Source of the DNA: an uncultured Clostridia bacterium
GTDB lineage: Bacteria > Bacillota > Clostridia > Christensenellales > CAG-138
Assembly: GCA_944366945.1 (NCBI GenBank)
Contig: CALVWJ010000023.1
Span: forward strand, 1 to 35,598
DNA length: 35,598 nucleotides
Direction of reading: 5' to 3'
Shown here piece by piece: positions 24,635 to 31,875 of this stretch. The translations under genes and the position numbers were made by a program. A model generated the notes under the pieces. That model ran no database searches. It was not told the origin of the DNA and saw only the letters and a program-made list of their open reading frames with translations. Every line of letters starts with the position of its first letter. Positions within the stretch are counted from its first letter, which is position 1.

Positions 24635-25923
24635 ACCAGACTTTGCAGCCACCCTATACAGCGCTTGGCATTTCTGAGCGCGCGCAGGCGTTCGTTGCGG
24701 CGATGGAATCGGAACTTCTGCCTGTTTTTGCCCGCATTGAAAGCATAGAATATCAGAACGAAGCGAAGGTACTCCGTGCGCTGCAACGCGAAAAGATCGC
24801 GCTGCACCATTTTGCACCCACAACCGGTTACGGATATGATGACATCGGGCGTGATGCACTGGACCGCGTGTTTGCATGCGCACTTGATGCAGAAGATGCG
24901 CTGGTACGCCCACAGTTTACTTCTGGGACGCATGCTATCTTTACTGCTCTTTCCGGCCTTCTTGAACCGGGTAACACGATGCTTTCTGCTACCGGGCGCC
25001 CCTATGATACTCTGGAAAAAGCAATTGGGATTTCGGGAGATGTATACGGCTCACTCAAAAGGATGGGGGTTGCATACGAGGAAGTGCCGCTGACTGAGGA
25101 TGATAAAATCGACATTGAAGCCGTTATCGATATGCTTTTGCGCACGGATGCCTGCCTGGTATACTTTCAGCGTTCTCGAGGATATGCCTGGCGCAATGCG
25201 CTTTTGCCGGAAACAGATCTAGCCCCAGCTTTTTCGGCCGTGCGCAAAGCAAAGCCAGGTTGCATAATCGTTGTAGACAATTGCTATGGTGAATTTACGC
25301 AGCCCCATGAGCCGACTGCATTTGGGGCAGATATTGAAATTGGTTCTCTCATTAAGAACCCAGGCGGTGGGATTGCCCCCACGGGAGGATATATCGCCGG
25401 AACCCATACGTGCATTGAAAGGATTGCGCAGCGGCTTACTGTGCCTGGCATGGGACGGGAAGTTGGTTCTTATGCAGGAAGCTATGCTCCGTTTTACCAA
25501 GGACTGTTTCTCGCTCCGCACACTACTGCGCAAAGCCTAAAAACAGCGGTTCTGTTCGCGCGTGTTTTTGAAGCATGCGGCATGGAGACTCTTCCATCCA
25601 GCAGCGCAGAGCGTTCGGATATCGTGCAGTCACTGCGATTCCGTTCAGAAGAAGCGCTTATTGCTTTTTGCCGCAGTATCCAGGCAGCGTCCCCAGTCGA
25701 TAGTTTTGTTGTGCCGGAACCTTGGGATATGCCGGGCTATACCAGCCAGGTCATCATGGCAGCGGGCGCGTTTGTGCAGGGAGCTTCCATTGAGCTTTCG
25801 GCAGATGCGCCAATTAAAAAGCCCTATACGGCATATGTACAGGGCGGGTTAACCTATTCGCATGGGCGGATCGGCGTGATGCTTGCGCTCGATGCGCTGT
25901 GGAAGCTTAATAGCGCCGGATAA
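24631..25923 (+). CDS. ynbB: YnbB/aluminium-resistance family PLP-dependent enzyme
   Basis: The 430-residue protein belongs to COG4100, often annotated as methionine gamma-lyase family or aluminium resistance protein; the true reaction is not settled. It has the fold-type I PLP layout: the N-terminal helical part, FTSGTHAIFTALSGLLEPG as cofactor-contact region, VVDNCYGEF with the aspartate that contacts the pyridine nitrogen, and SLIKNPGGGIAPTGGY with the Schiff-base lysine near residue 241. It overlaps hfq by four bases, continuing the hfq-ynbB order known in Bacillus. Its last 17 bases overlap the end of the convergent lexA gene, with no room for a separate terminator. Confidence 0.9.
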   Translation: MNQTLQPPYTALGISERAQAFVAAMESELLPVFARIESIEYQNEAKVLRALQREKIALHHFAPTTGYGYDDIGRDALDRVFACALDAEDALVRPQFTSGTHAIFTALSGLLEPGNTMLSATGRPYDTLEKAIGISGDVYGSLKRMGVAYEEVPLTEDDKIDIEAVIDMLLRTDACLVYFQRSRGYAWRNALLPETDLAPAFSAVRKAKPGCIIVVDNCYGEFTQPHEPTAFGADIEIGSLIKNPGGGIAPTGGYIAGTHTCIERIAQRLTVPGMGREVGSYAGSYAPFYQGLFLAPHTTAQSLKTAVLFARVFEACGMETLPSSSAERSDIVQSLRFRSEEALIAFCRSIQAASPVDSFVVPEPWDMPGYTSQVIMAAGAFVQGASIELSADAPIKKPYTAYVQGGLTYSHGRIGVMLALDALWKLNSAG

Positions 25924-26527
25924 GGCCAATTACCTTCCCATCGATTGCAACCTCTTTTGCATCCACTAGGATTGGCTCCATGCTCCTGTTTTCGGGCTGG
26001 AGCCTTATTTTTTGATTAGGCTCGTAGTAAAGCCGCTTTACGGTTGCAGTTTCATCTCCAACGCGCGCCACAACGATATCGCCTTCTGATGCTTGGCTTC
26101 CCTTATCCACAATAATCATATCCCCATCATGGATTCCGATCTCGATCATGCTGTTGCCGCGAACATTTAGAGCAAACACTTCCCCTAAAGTGCGTCCTCG
26201 CAGGAAAGAGCCAGGAATGCTAAGGTATTCTTGAATATTTTCCTCTGCAAGAATCGGCTGACCGGCGGCGACATTTCCGACGAGTGGAACGCTTACGATG
26301 CCCATGGCAGCTGTGGCCTTTGGCAGCGTAATGGAACGTTGTTTGGAAGGATTTAGAATGATAAGCCCCTTAGCAGCGAGGTTTTGCAAATGCATATGCA
26401 CGGTTGAAGTTGATTTTAAGCCAACCGCAGCACCAATTTCACGCACTGTGGGCGGGATCAAATTACTTTCGATATAATCACAAATGAATGTATAAACGGC
26501 CTTCTGGGTTTTCCCAAGTTTTGGCAT
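25907..26527 (-). CDS. lexA: LexA, SOS response repressor/protease
   Basis: LexA represses DNA-damage genes and cleaves itself when RecA filaments form. The 206-residue protein has an N-terminal winged helix (PPTVREIGAAVGLKSTSTVHMHLQNL). The cleavage site is Ala88-Gly89 (GNVAAGQP), and the catalytic dyad is Ser126 (RGNSMIE) with Lys164 (TATVKRL). All are intact. The start follows AAAGGAG on the minus strand. Its promoter carries a LexA box, so it should repress itself, and a matching box lies before recA. It converges with ynbB (17-base overlap) and diverges from a small Cys-rich protein gene. Confidence 0.97.
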   Translation of the reverse strand: MPKLGKTQKAVYTFICDYIESNLIPPTVREIGAAVGLKSTSTVHMHLQNLAAKGLIILNPSKQRSITLPKATAAMGIVSVPLVGNVAAGQPILAEENIQEYLSIPGSFLRGRTLGEVFALNVRGNSMIEIGIHDGDMIIVDKGSQASEGDIVVARVGDETATVKRLYYEPNQKIRLQPENRSMEPILVDAKEVAIDGKVIGLIRRY

Positions 26528-26570
26528 TTTACGCTCCTTTATGCTTTAAATGTGGTATAATGATGGTCGC

Positions 26571-26610
26571 AGTATAGCATACTATGCTCAAAAAATCAAA
26601 CTTTTGTTCT
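26571..26610 (-). promoter_or_regulatory. lexA promoter with LexA box
   Basis: On the minus strand TTGATT (26594-26599), a 17-base spacer and TATACT (26571-26576) form the promoter. A LexA box, CAAAC-TTTT-GTTCT on the plus strand (26597-26610), overlaps the -35 and differs from the consensus CGAAC-N4-GTTCG at two positions. A perfect dyad AGCATA-C-TATGCT (26576-26588) fills the spacer. A plus-strand TATATT (26612-26617) next to the box could be the -10 of the divergent gene. Confidence 0.8.
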
Positions 26611-26633
26611 ATATATTGTGATGAGGTAACGAA

Positions 26634-26969
26634 ATGAAGGATAGAGAAAAGCAGGTTCTCGAAAATGATTATTGCGATCTGGAGCCAGGCAAGATCTGCG
26701 ACAATTGCTGCCGCTGCATCGACAATCCTGGAAAGGAATACAATACGGTATTCGCTGGATTCGACGTGCTGCAGGAGGACTTTGTGCCGGATGATGTAAA
26801 CGTACTAAATGAGCCGCTGGAACGCCCTAACATTGATCCAGCGCTGCTTGCAGAATGGGAAGAAAAACTTCGCAAGCTGGAAGAAGAGGAACGTGCCGCA
26901 GAAGCTGCGCGCGAAGCAAGACGTTCCGATGGAACGCTACTCACAATTGATTTTGAGGATGAAACTTGA
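26634..26969 (+). CDS. Small Cys-rich protein of unknown function, divergent from lexA
   Basis: This is a 111-residue acidic, soluble protein. The N-terminal part has five cysteines in 15 residues (Cys14, 22, 25, 26, 28: YCDLEPGKICDNCCRCID), which suggests a zinc or iron-sulfur site. The middle is Asp/Asn/Pro-rich, and residues 70-98 form a strongly charged helix (EEKLRKLEEEERAAEAAREA). There is no signal peptide or membrane segment. The start follows GAGGTAA. It shares the 106-base intergenic region and the LexA box with lexA, so DNA-damage induction is likely. Its stop abuts the stop of the convergent recombinase with no gap. I do not recognise a characterised family. Confidence 0.82.
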   Translation: MKDREKQVLENDYCDLEPGKICDNCCRCIDNPGKEYNTVFAGFDVLQEDFVPDDVNVLNEPLERPNIDPALLAEWEEKLRKLEEEERAAEAAREARRSDGTLLTIDFEDET

Positions 26970-28019
26970 TCAATCTTCACGCAGCTTGACAACCTGTGCG
27001 GCAAGCCTTCTGCGGTCTTCAGAAGCTGCCGCATAGTGCTTCCGCGTTGTATTTACGTCCTTATGTCCAAGCACATCTGCAACAAGATAAATGTCCCCGG
27101 TTTCACGGTATAATGTTGTCCCATAGGTGCTGCGCAACTTATGGGGCGATATTTTTTTGAGCGGTACTGCAATTGCAGCATATTTCTGCACCAGGTTTTC
27201 TACTGCCCGCACTGTAATCCGCTTGCGCTGAAGGGAAAGGAAAAGCGCTTCCTCATGGCCTTCTTCTGCAATGATACGTTCGCGCTCCAGCATATAATCC
27301 AAAAGAGCAGCGCGTGCTTCTTCCCCAAATACAAGAATGTCTTGGTTTCCACCCTTGCGGATAATCGAAAACTCATTGGCGGAGAAATTAATATCATCAA
27401 GGTTGATGCCGACGAGCTCGCTGATGCGGATCCCTGTGCCCAGAAAGAGCGTTAAAATCGCAAGGTCCCGCTTTTGCGTGCGCGCATGGTACTTTTTTTG
27501 ATTCTCCGTGAGGCCATCTCCATTTTGCACGACATCAAGCAGATCTGCCACCTCGTTGGGCTCAAGCCGAATGATTGCTTTTTCCCGAATCGTTGGAAGA
27601 TCAACCAGGGAAGGCGGATTATTTTTCAATTTCTCCTTTTTGCAGAAATATTTGTAAAATGCCCGAAGCGTGGAAAGCTTGCGGGCTTTCGCACGGTCTT
27701 GATTGATGATCTCGCGGTGTTCTTCATCCATATAATATGAAACATGCGCGAGATACATTTCAATTTCCGTTACGCTGATGCGATCCAGATCAGCAAGGGT
27801 AAGCTCAAGAATGCACTTCCCCTTAAGATCTGGAAGTTCAGTCGTAATATAACGGAAAAAATTCCGAAGATCGCCTGCGTAGGCATAGCGTGTGCGCACA
27901 AGCGTTTCGTTTTCGATGCCGCGGAAAAATTCCCCGCAAAACACAGGAAGCTCGGCGATTCGTTGCCGTAGCATTAGGGTATATTCTCTATATTGTCCTC
28001 CGGCATAGTTGGAAGCCAT
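26970..28019 (-). CDS. Tyrosine recombinase, XerC/XerD-like
   Basis: The 349-residue protein has an N-terminal SAM-like core-binding domain (about residues 20-135). The catalytic domain has the full set of residues: Arg198 (GTGIRISELVG), Lys222, His293 and Arg296 (SPHKLRSTYGT), His319 (VLGHKD) and the nucleophile Tyr329 (RKHYAAAS). It is longer than Bacillus XerC/XerD (about 300). The start follows AAAGGAGGAAGG. It is embedded in housekeeping genes next to lexA rather than in a mobile element, so a chromosome-dimer resolution role is possible. A separate lineage-specific recombinase is equally possible. Confidence 0.88.
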   Translation of the reverse strand: MASNYAGGQYREYTLMLRQRIAELPVFCGEFFRGIENETLVRTRYAYAGDLRNFFRYITTELPDLKGKCILELTLADLDRISVTEIEMYLAHVSYYMDEEHREIINQDRAKARKLSTLRAFYKYFCKKEKLKNNPPSLVDLPTIREKAIIRLEPNEVADLLDVVQNGDGLTENQKKYHARTQKRDLAILTLFLGTGIRISELVGINLDDINFSANEFSIIRKGGNQDILVFGEEARAALLDYMLERERIIAEEGHEEALFLSLQRKRITVRAVENLVQKYAAIAVPLKKISPHKLRSTYGTTLYRETGDIYLVADVLGHKDVNTTRKHYAAASEDRRRLAAQVVKLRED

Positions 28020-28073
28020 GCTGCGCCTTCCTCCTTTCCTTGATTGATTATATCATAAAACATGAATTTTGTA

Positions 28074-28102
28074 TTGACGAAGGCACGCGCACGCGTTACC
28101 AT
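28074..28102 (+). promoter_or_regulatory. Probable promoter of the threonine aldolase gene
   Basis: TTGACG (28074-28079), a 17-base GC-rich spacer and TACCAT (28097-28102) lie 41 bases upstream of the start codon. Confidence 0.5.
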
Positions 28103-28142
28103 TCTCATGAGTAGGATCTAATACGGAGAGGGAGGAACAAAG

Positions 28143-29174
28143 ATGGATTGGATCGACCTTAGAAGCGACACGGTAACAAAGCCAACGGACGAAATGCGCG
28201 CTGCAATGGCAAGCGCAGAGGTAGGGGATGATGTTTATCAAGACGACCCAACTACCAATCGTCTAGAAGCGCGTGCAGCTGAAGTCCTAGGGTTTGAAGC
28301 TGCGCTGTTCATCACTTCGGGTACGATGGGAAACCAGCTTTCGCTGATGTGCAATACGCGCCGTGGCGATGAAGTCATCGCTGGTGCGCAGTGCCATATT
28401 GTGATGCATGAAGTTGGAGCTGCGGCAGTGCTTTCCGGTGCAAATATCCGCCAGATTCCTTATGAAAACGGGTTGCCGGTTCCAGCAAGAATTGCGGCAG
28501 CAATTCGCCCGGACGATATTCATGAGCCCCGTACAACGCTCATTTGCATGGAGAATGCTCTTGCAAACGGCCGCGTCGTTCCGATAGAAACTATGCGGGA
28601 AATTTATGAAATTGCACATGCCCATGATATTCCAGTTCATTTGGATGGTGCGCGCATTTTTAACGCAGCGGCTTCACTCGGTGTTGATGTAAAGGAGCTT
28701 ACGCGCTATACGGATACATTGACCTGCTGCCTTTCCAAGGGCCTTTGCGCCCCAGTCGGCGCCATTTTCGCGGGAACCCGCGAGACGGTCGAACGTGCAA
28801 GACGTTACCGCAAAATGTTGGGCGGCGGCATGCGGCAGAACGGCATTCTTGCTGCAGCGGGATTGATCGCACTGGAAAAAATGCCAGAGCGGTTGCATGT
28901 AGACCATGAAAATGCCCGTTATCTTGCGACCTTGCTGCAGGAAATCCCAGGGATTTCGGTAAATCCGGAAGAAGTGGAAATCAACATGGTTTTCTGTACC
29001 ATCGATCGCCCGCTCCCTGTGCTGGAATCTCTCCCGGAGCGTATGAAAGAATACGGCATGCTGATTGGCGGCTACGAGGAGGGGCAGTTCCGGTTTGTAA
29101 CCAACCATGGTGTAACCCGTGCAAACGTAGAGCAGTTGGCTAAGGCATTGCGGGAAGTGCTGGCAGAAGCATAG
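28143..29174 (+). CDS. ltaE: Low-specificity L-threonine aldolase
   Basis: This PLP enzyme splits L-threonine and L-allo-threonine into glycine and acetaldehyde. The 343-residue protein begins with the family signature DLRSDTVTKPT and has FITSGTMGNQLSL for cofactor phosphate binding. HLDGARIFNAA carries the conserved aspartate and arginine, and the Schiff-base lysine is Lys199 (CCLSKGLCAPVGA). Length is typical. The start follows GGGAGGAACAAAG. It is transcribed alone: its own promoter lies upstream and a strong terminator follows 14 bases after the stop. Confidence 0.95.
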   Translation: MDWIDLRSDTVTKPTDEMRAAMASAEVGDDVYQDDPTTNRLEARAAEVLGFEAALFITSGTMGNQLSLMCNTRRGDEVIAGAQCHIVMHEVGAAAVLSGANIRQIPYENGLPVPARIAAAIRPDDIHEPRTTLICMENALANGRVVPIETMREIYEIAHAHDIPVHLDGARIFNAAASLGVDVKELTRYTDTLTCCLSKGLCAPVGAIFAGTRETVERARRYRKMLGGGMRQNGILAAAGLIALEKMPERLHVDHENARYLATLLQEIPGISVNPEEVEINMVFCTIDRPLPVLESLPERMKEYGMLIGGYEEGQFRFVTNHGVTRANVEQLAKALREVLAEA

Positions 29175-29187
29175 CGGTAACATGCTG

Positions 29188-29215
29188 AAAGGCGCAGATG
29201 ATTCTGCGCCTTTTT
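29188..29215 (+). terminator. Rho-independent terminator after ltaE
   Basis: AAAGGCGCAGA (29188-29198) and TCTGCGCCTTT (29203-29213) form a perfect 11-bp stem with loop TGAT and end in TTTTT. Confidence 0.93.
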
Positions 29216-29225
29216 ATTAAAATTC

Positions 29226-29254
29226 TTGAATGGGGTATTTAGAAGTATTATACT
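29226..29254 (+). promoter_or_regulatory. Promoter of the cysteine desulfidase-family gene
   Basis: TTGAAT (29226-29231), a 17-base spacer and TATACT (29249-29254) lie 55 bases upstream of the start at 29309. Confidence 0.75.
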
Positions 29255-29308
29255 ATTAAATATAGATCTAAATTTATCGAATCATGAAACAATTTGGAGG
29301 CAGGAAGC

Positions 29309-30604
29309 ATGCGATCAACCGATCCGATTTATAAACAGTATGTTCAAATTTTGGAGGAAGAATTGATTCCAGCTATGGGGTGCACAGAACCCATAGCAAT
29401 CGCATATGCGGCCGCCAAAGCGCGTGCTGCACTTGGCATGCTCCCGGAAACCTGCCATGTGGAAGCAAGTGGCAATATTATAAAAAACGTTAAGAGCGTG
29501 ATCGTGCCACATACGGGTGGCATGAAGGGCATCGAAGCTGCAACATGTGCCGGCATTGTTGCCGGAAATGCAGAAGCACGGCTTGAGGTGCTTTCGGATA
29601 TTAATGCTGCCCAGCAGGCAGAAATCGCGCAATATTATGCTTCGCATGACATTACGGTCTCACCAGCGCACAACGGAAAGATTTTCTATCTTTGTGTTAC
29701 CGTTGGGGCAGGCAATGATTGCGCCAGTGTTACAATTGAGGATTCCCATACCAATATTACACGGATTGAACGAAATGGTACCTGCCTGTTCCAGGGAAGC
29801 GCTTCATGCATCGATGCGGTTCCAACGCAGCGGACGGATCATAGTTCGCTTTCCGTAGAGCGCATCATCGAATTTGCGGATCAACTGGATATACAAGACA
29901 TTGAAGCACCCATTTCACGGCAAATCGAATATAATAGCGCAATCTCAAGAGAAGGCCTTGAACATGCATGGGGCGCACAAATTGGTCGCACATTGCTTGC
30001 AATGCGTGGAAATGATATAAAAATTCGCGTGCGTGCAGTCGCTGCTGCTGGTTCGGATGCACGCATGAGTGGATGTGAACTTCCAGTTGTGATTGTTTCA
30101 GGAAGTGGAAATCAAGGCATGACGGCAAGTTTACCTGTTATTGCATACGCAGAGGAACGGAAAGCGGAGAAAGAACTTCTTTATCGTGCGCTTGTAGTAT
30201 CCGATTTGATTACAATCCATCAGAAGAGCAGCATCGGATGCTTGTCCGCATTTTGTGGCGCCGTCAGTGCCGGCTGTGGTGCAGCCGCTGGCATTGCCTA
30301 TCTTGACGGGTATCGTTATGATGTGATTGCGCATACAATTGTAAATACCCTTGCAATTATTTCTGGCATGGTATGCGATGGCGCCAAAGCTTCCTGCGCT
30401 GCGAAAATCGCAATGGCCGTAGAAGCGGGGTTAATGGGATATGAAATGTATCTCAATGGCAGGCAGGAATTTGTTGCCGGTGATGGGATTGTGATAAAGG
30501 GCGTAGATAATACGATCCGTACGGTCGGCCGCATGGCGCGTGTAGGCATGCGTGAGACAGATCGCGAAATCATAGATATTATGACGGAAACAGTACGCAA
30601 ATGA
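29309..30604 (+). CDS. L-cysteine desulfidase family protein (CyuA/YhaM, UPF0597)
   Basis: This 431-residue iron-sulfur enzyme is related to the alpha subunit of L-serine dehydratase. Characterised members break L-cysteine into pyruvate, ammonia and sulfide in anaerobes. The N terminus has the catalytic-region PAMGCTEPIAIAYA with Cys25. The C-terminal half has the cluster cysteines in SSIGCLSAFCGAVSAGC and GMVCDGAKASCAAKIA. I chose ATG 29309 because GGAGGCAGG lies just upstream; a TTG 15 bases earlier would put that site inside the gene. No transporter (cyuP-type) is adjacent. The substrate could be cysteine or serine; cysteine is favoured by family. Confidence 0.88.
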   Translation: MRSTDPIYKQYVQILEEELIPAMGCTEPIAIAYAAAKARAALGMLPETCHVEASGNIIKNVKSVIVPHTGGMKGIEAATCAGIVAGNAEARLEVLSDINAAQQAEIAQYYASHDITVSPAHNGKIFYLCVTVGAGNDCASVTIEDSHTNITRIERNGTCLFQGSASCIDAVPTQRTDHSSLSVERIIEFADQLDIQDIEAPISRQIEYNSAISREGLEHAWGAQIGRTLLAMRGNDIKIRVRAVAAAGSDARMSGCELPVVIVSGSGNQGMTASLPVIAYAEERKAEKELLYRALVVSDLITIHQKSSIGCLSAFCGAVSAGCGAAAGIAYLDGYRYDVIAHTIVNTLAIISGMVCDGAKASCAAKIAMAVEAGLMGYEMYLNGRQEFVAGDGIVIKGVDNTIRTVGRMARVGMRETDREIIDIMTETVRK

Positions 30605-30621
30605 CAAAGCTGGGATTAAAT

Positions 30622-31005
30622 TTAGAGGCTCATCAGCATTTCCTTTAGATCTTCAAAAGACCCAGTGCGCCGTTCTACGGCAGTATGATGATAAAAAGTG
30701 CAAGCATTCTCGCTAACAGTATATTCTACTCCGGTTTCAGACCAAAGTACAATGCGCTTGTTGTTTCGACTTGCCAGGGCAAGGCCAAGCTCAACATGGG
30801 TTTCATAATTACCGGGCAACAAAAGTAAAACGAAATCAGAATCCGTTACCGAAAACACGCGCTTATATGCTGCTTCGAAAAGCTCATCATAACTGCTGCC
30901 AGGCGAAGCAGGGACGGTAACAATATGCCCATTTCGAGCAAGCATTTCTCCAATCTCAGCTATCTTTTCTGCACTTTCTCGCCCGCCAGAAATATAAAAA
31001 CGCAT
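30622..31005 (-). CDS. Nucleoside 2-deoxyribosyltransferase-like small protein
   Basis: This 127-residue protein has an FYISGGRES start, then DSDFVLLLLPGNYETHVELGLALAS. That matches the nucleoside 2-deoxyribosyltransferase fold, with a DxD-like acidic pair (Asp55, Asp57) and a glutamate (Glu72) at the place of the nucleophile (VELG). Members cleave or exchange nucleoside bases, but many are uncharacterised and related folds act on NAD-type nucleotides. I chose ATG at 31005 because AGGAGG lies ten bases upstream on the minus strand; the earlier in-frame ATGs read through that site. It is a single gene convergent to the cysteine desulfidase gene, with 17 bases between their stops. Confidence 0.7.
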   Translation of the reverse strand: MRFYISGGRESAEKIAEIGEMLARNGHIVTVPASPGSSYDELFEAAYKRVFSVTDSDFVLLLLPGNYETHVELGLALASRNNKRIVLWSETGVEYTVSENACTFYHHTAVERRTGSFEDLKEMLMSL

Positions 31006-31063
31006 AAAATACATTCCTCCTAAGTATAAAACTGCAAGCACATTGTAGCTTAGAAACAATCGT

Positions 31064-31092
31064 ATTATAGCAAATTTTCGCATTTCATGAAA
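31064..31092 (-). promoter_or_regulatory. Possible promoter of the deoxyribosyltransferase-like gene
   Basis: On the minus strand a perfect TATAAT (31064-31069) is preceded at 17 bases by TTTCAT (31087-31092). The -10 is convincing, the -35 weak. Confidence 0.45.
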
Positions 31093-31159
31093 GGCTTAGT
31101 TTTTAGCTTGGACTTTTCAAATTATCTTTTTAATTACCTTGAAAACTATAAGATGCGAA

Positions 31160-31185
31160 TATAATCACATATGAATATTCGAATG
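31160..31185 (+). promoter_or_regulatory. Promoter -10 and ArsR/SmtB-type operator of the metal efflux operon
   Basis: TATAAT (31160-31165) is followed at once by an 18-base imperfect palindrome, CATATGAATATTCGAATG (31168-31185), centred on GAATATTC. Operators of zinc/cadmium-sensing ArsR-family repressors are AT-rich dyads of this kind containing TGAA/TTCA-like half sites. A -35 (TTGAAA, 31139-31144) is 15 bases upstream, a short spacer. It lies 44 bases before the repressor gene, consistent with autoregulation. Confidence 0.6.
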
Positions 31186-31228
31186 ATTGATAATATGCTT
31201 GTAAAAATGAAAGATAGGGTAGGACATA

Positions 31229-31600
31229 ATGACTGATCAAAACAAAGCAGGTGGCGAAGCCGCAATGGATTTTCTGGGTGCCCATGAAGACGTTGTGAAA
31301 TGGATTCTGGAACGCCAGCCAGCAGATGAATATCTTTATGAGCTTGCAGAGTTATTCAAGGTTTTTGGAGACTCCACACGGATTAAAATCCTATATGCAT
31401 TATTTGAGAGCGACCTTTGTGTAGGGGATTTGGCTCAGCTGGTTGGGATAAGTCAATCTGCCGTCAGCCACCAACTGAAAATACTGAAGGATGCTAAGCT
31501 AGTAAAGTTTAAAAGGGAAGGGAAGATCATCTTTTATATGTTGGATGACGACCATGTTCGAACTATGCTGAGCATGGGTATGGAACATGTTGAAGAATAA
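31229..31600 (+). CDS. ArsR/SmtB-family metal-sensing repressor
   Basis: The 123-residue winged-helix protein has LAELFKVFGDSTRIKILYAL and the recognition helix SQSAVSHQLKILKDAKLV. The C-terminal helix carries Asp107-x-His109-x10-His120-x2-Glu123, exactly the spacing and residue types of the alpha-5 zinc site of SmtB (Asp, His, His, Glu). The alpha-3 position has DLCVGDLA with a single cysteine, where cadmium sensors of the CadC type have CVC. Zinc sensing is therefore favoured. The start is 44 bases downstream of an operator-like dyad. It is followed by a metal-binding-domain protein and an efflux ATPase, its likely targets. Confidence 0.93.
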   Translation: MTDQNKAGGEAAMDFLGAHEDVVKWILERQPADEYLYELAELFKVFGDSTRIKILYALFESDLCVGDLAQLVGISQSAVSHQLKILKDAKLVKFKREGKIIFYMLDDDHVRTMLSMGMEHVEE

Positions 31601-31624
31601 ACAACGAAAAGGAGGATGGATACA

Positions 31625-31843
31625 ATGAAAAAAACCTATGGTATTGAAGTAGACTGCGCGAATTGTGCTGCTAAAATGGAGGAAGCCGTAAAAGCAACGC
31701 CTGGCATTAAAAATGCGTGCCTCAGCTTTATGACATTAAAGCTTAACGTTGAATTTGAGGAAGGCGTAGATACCGATAGCGTAATGAGGAAGGCGTTAAA
31801 GAATTGCAAAAAAATAGAAAGTGACTGTGAGATTTATCTGTAA
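31625..31843 (+). CDS. Free-standing heavy-metal-associated (HMA) domain protein
   Basis: This 72-residue protein is a single ferredoxin-like HMA domain with the metal-binding loop VDCANCAAKM (Cys11, Cys14). The aspartate just before CxxC is characteristic of zinc/cadmium/lead ATPase domains (as in ZntA, DCAAC) and differs from the MxCxxC of copper carriers. I chose ATG 31625 because GGAGG at 31611-31615 is eight bases upstream; ATG 31616 would touch it. The ATPase encoded next lacks an N-terminal HMA domain, so this protein probably supplies that function in trans. Confidence 0.9.
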   Translation: MKKTYGIEVDCANCAAKMEEAVKATPGIKNACLSFMTLKLNVEFEEGVDTDSVMRKALKNCKKIESDCEIYL

Positions 31844-31875
31844 ACGGCGCCGTTTTATGGAAGGGGGTCCTTTGG

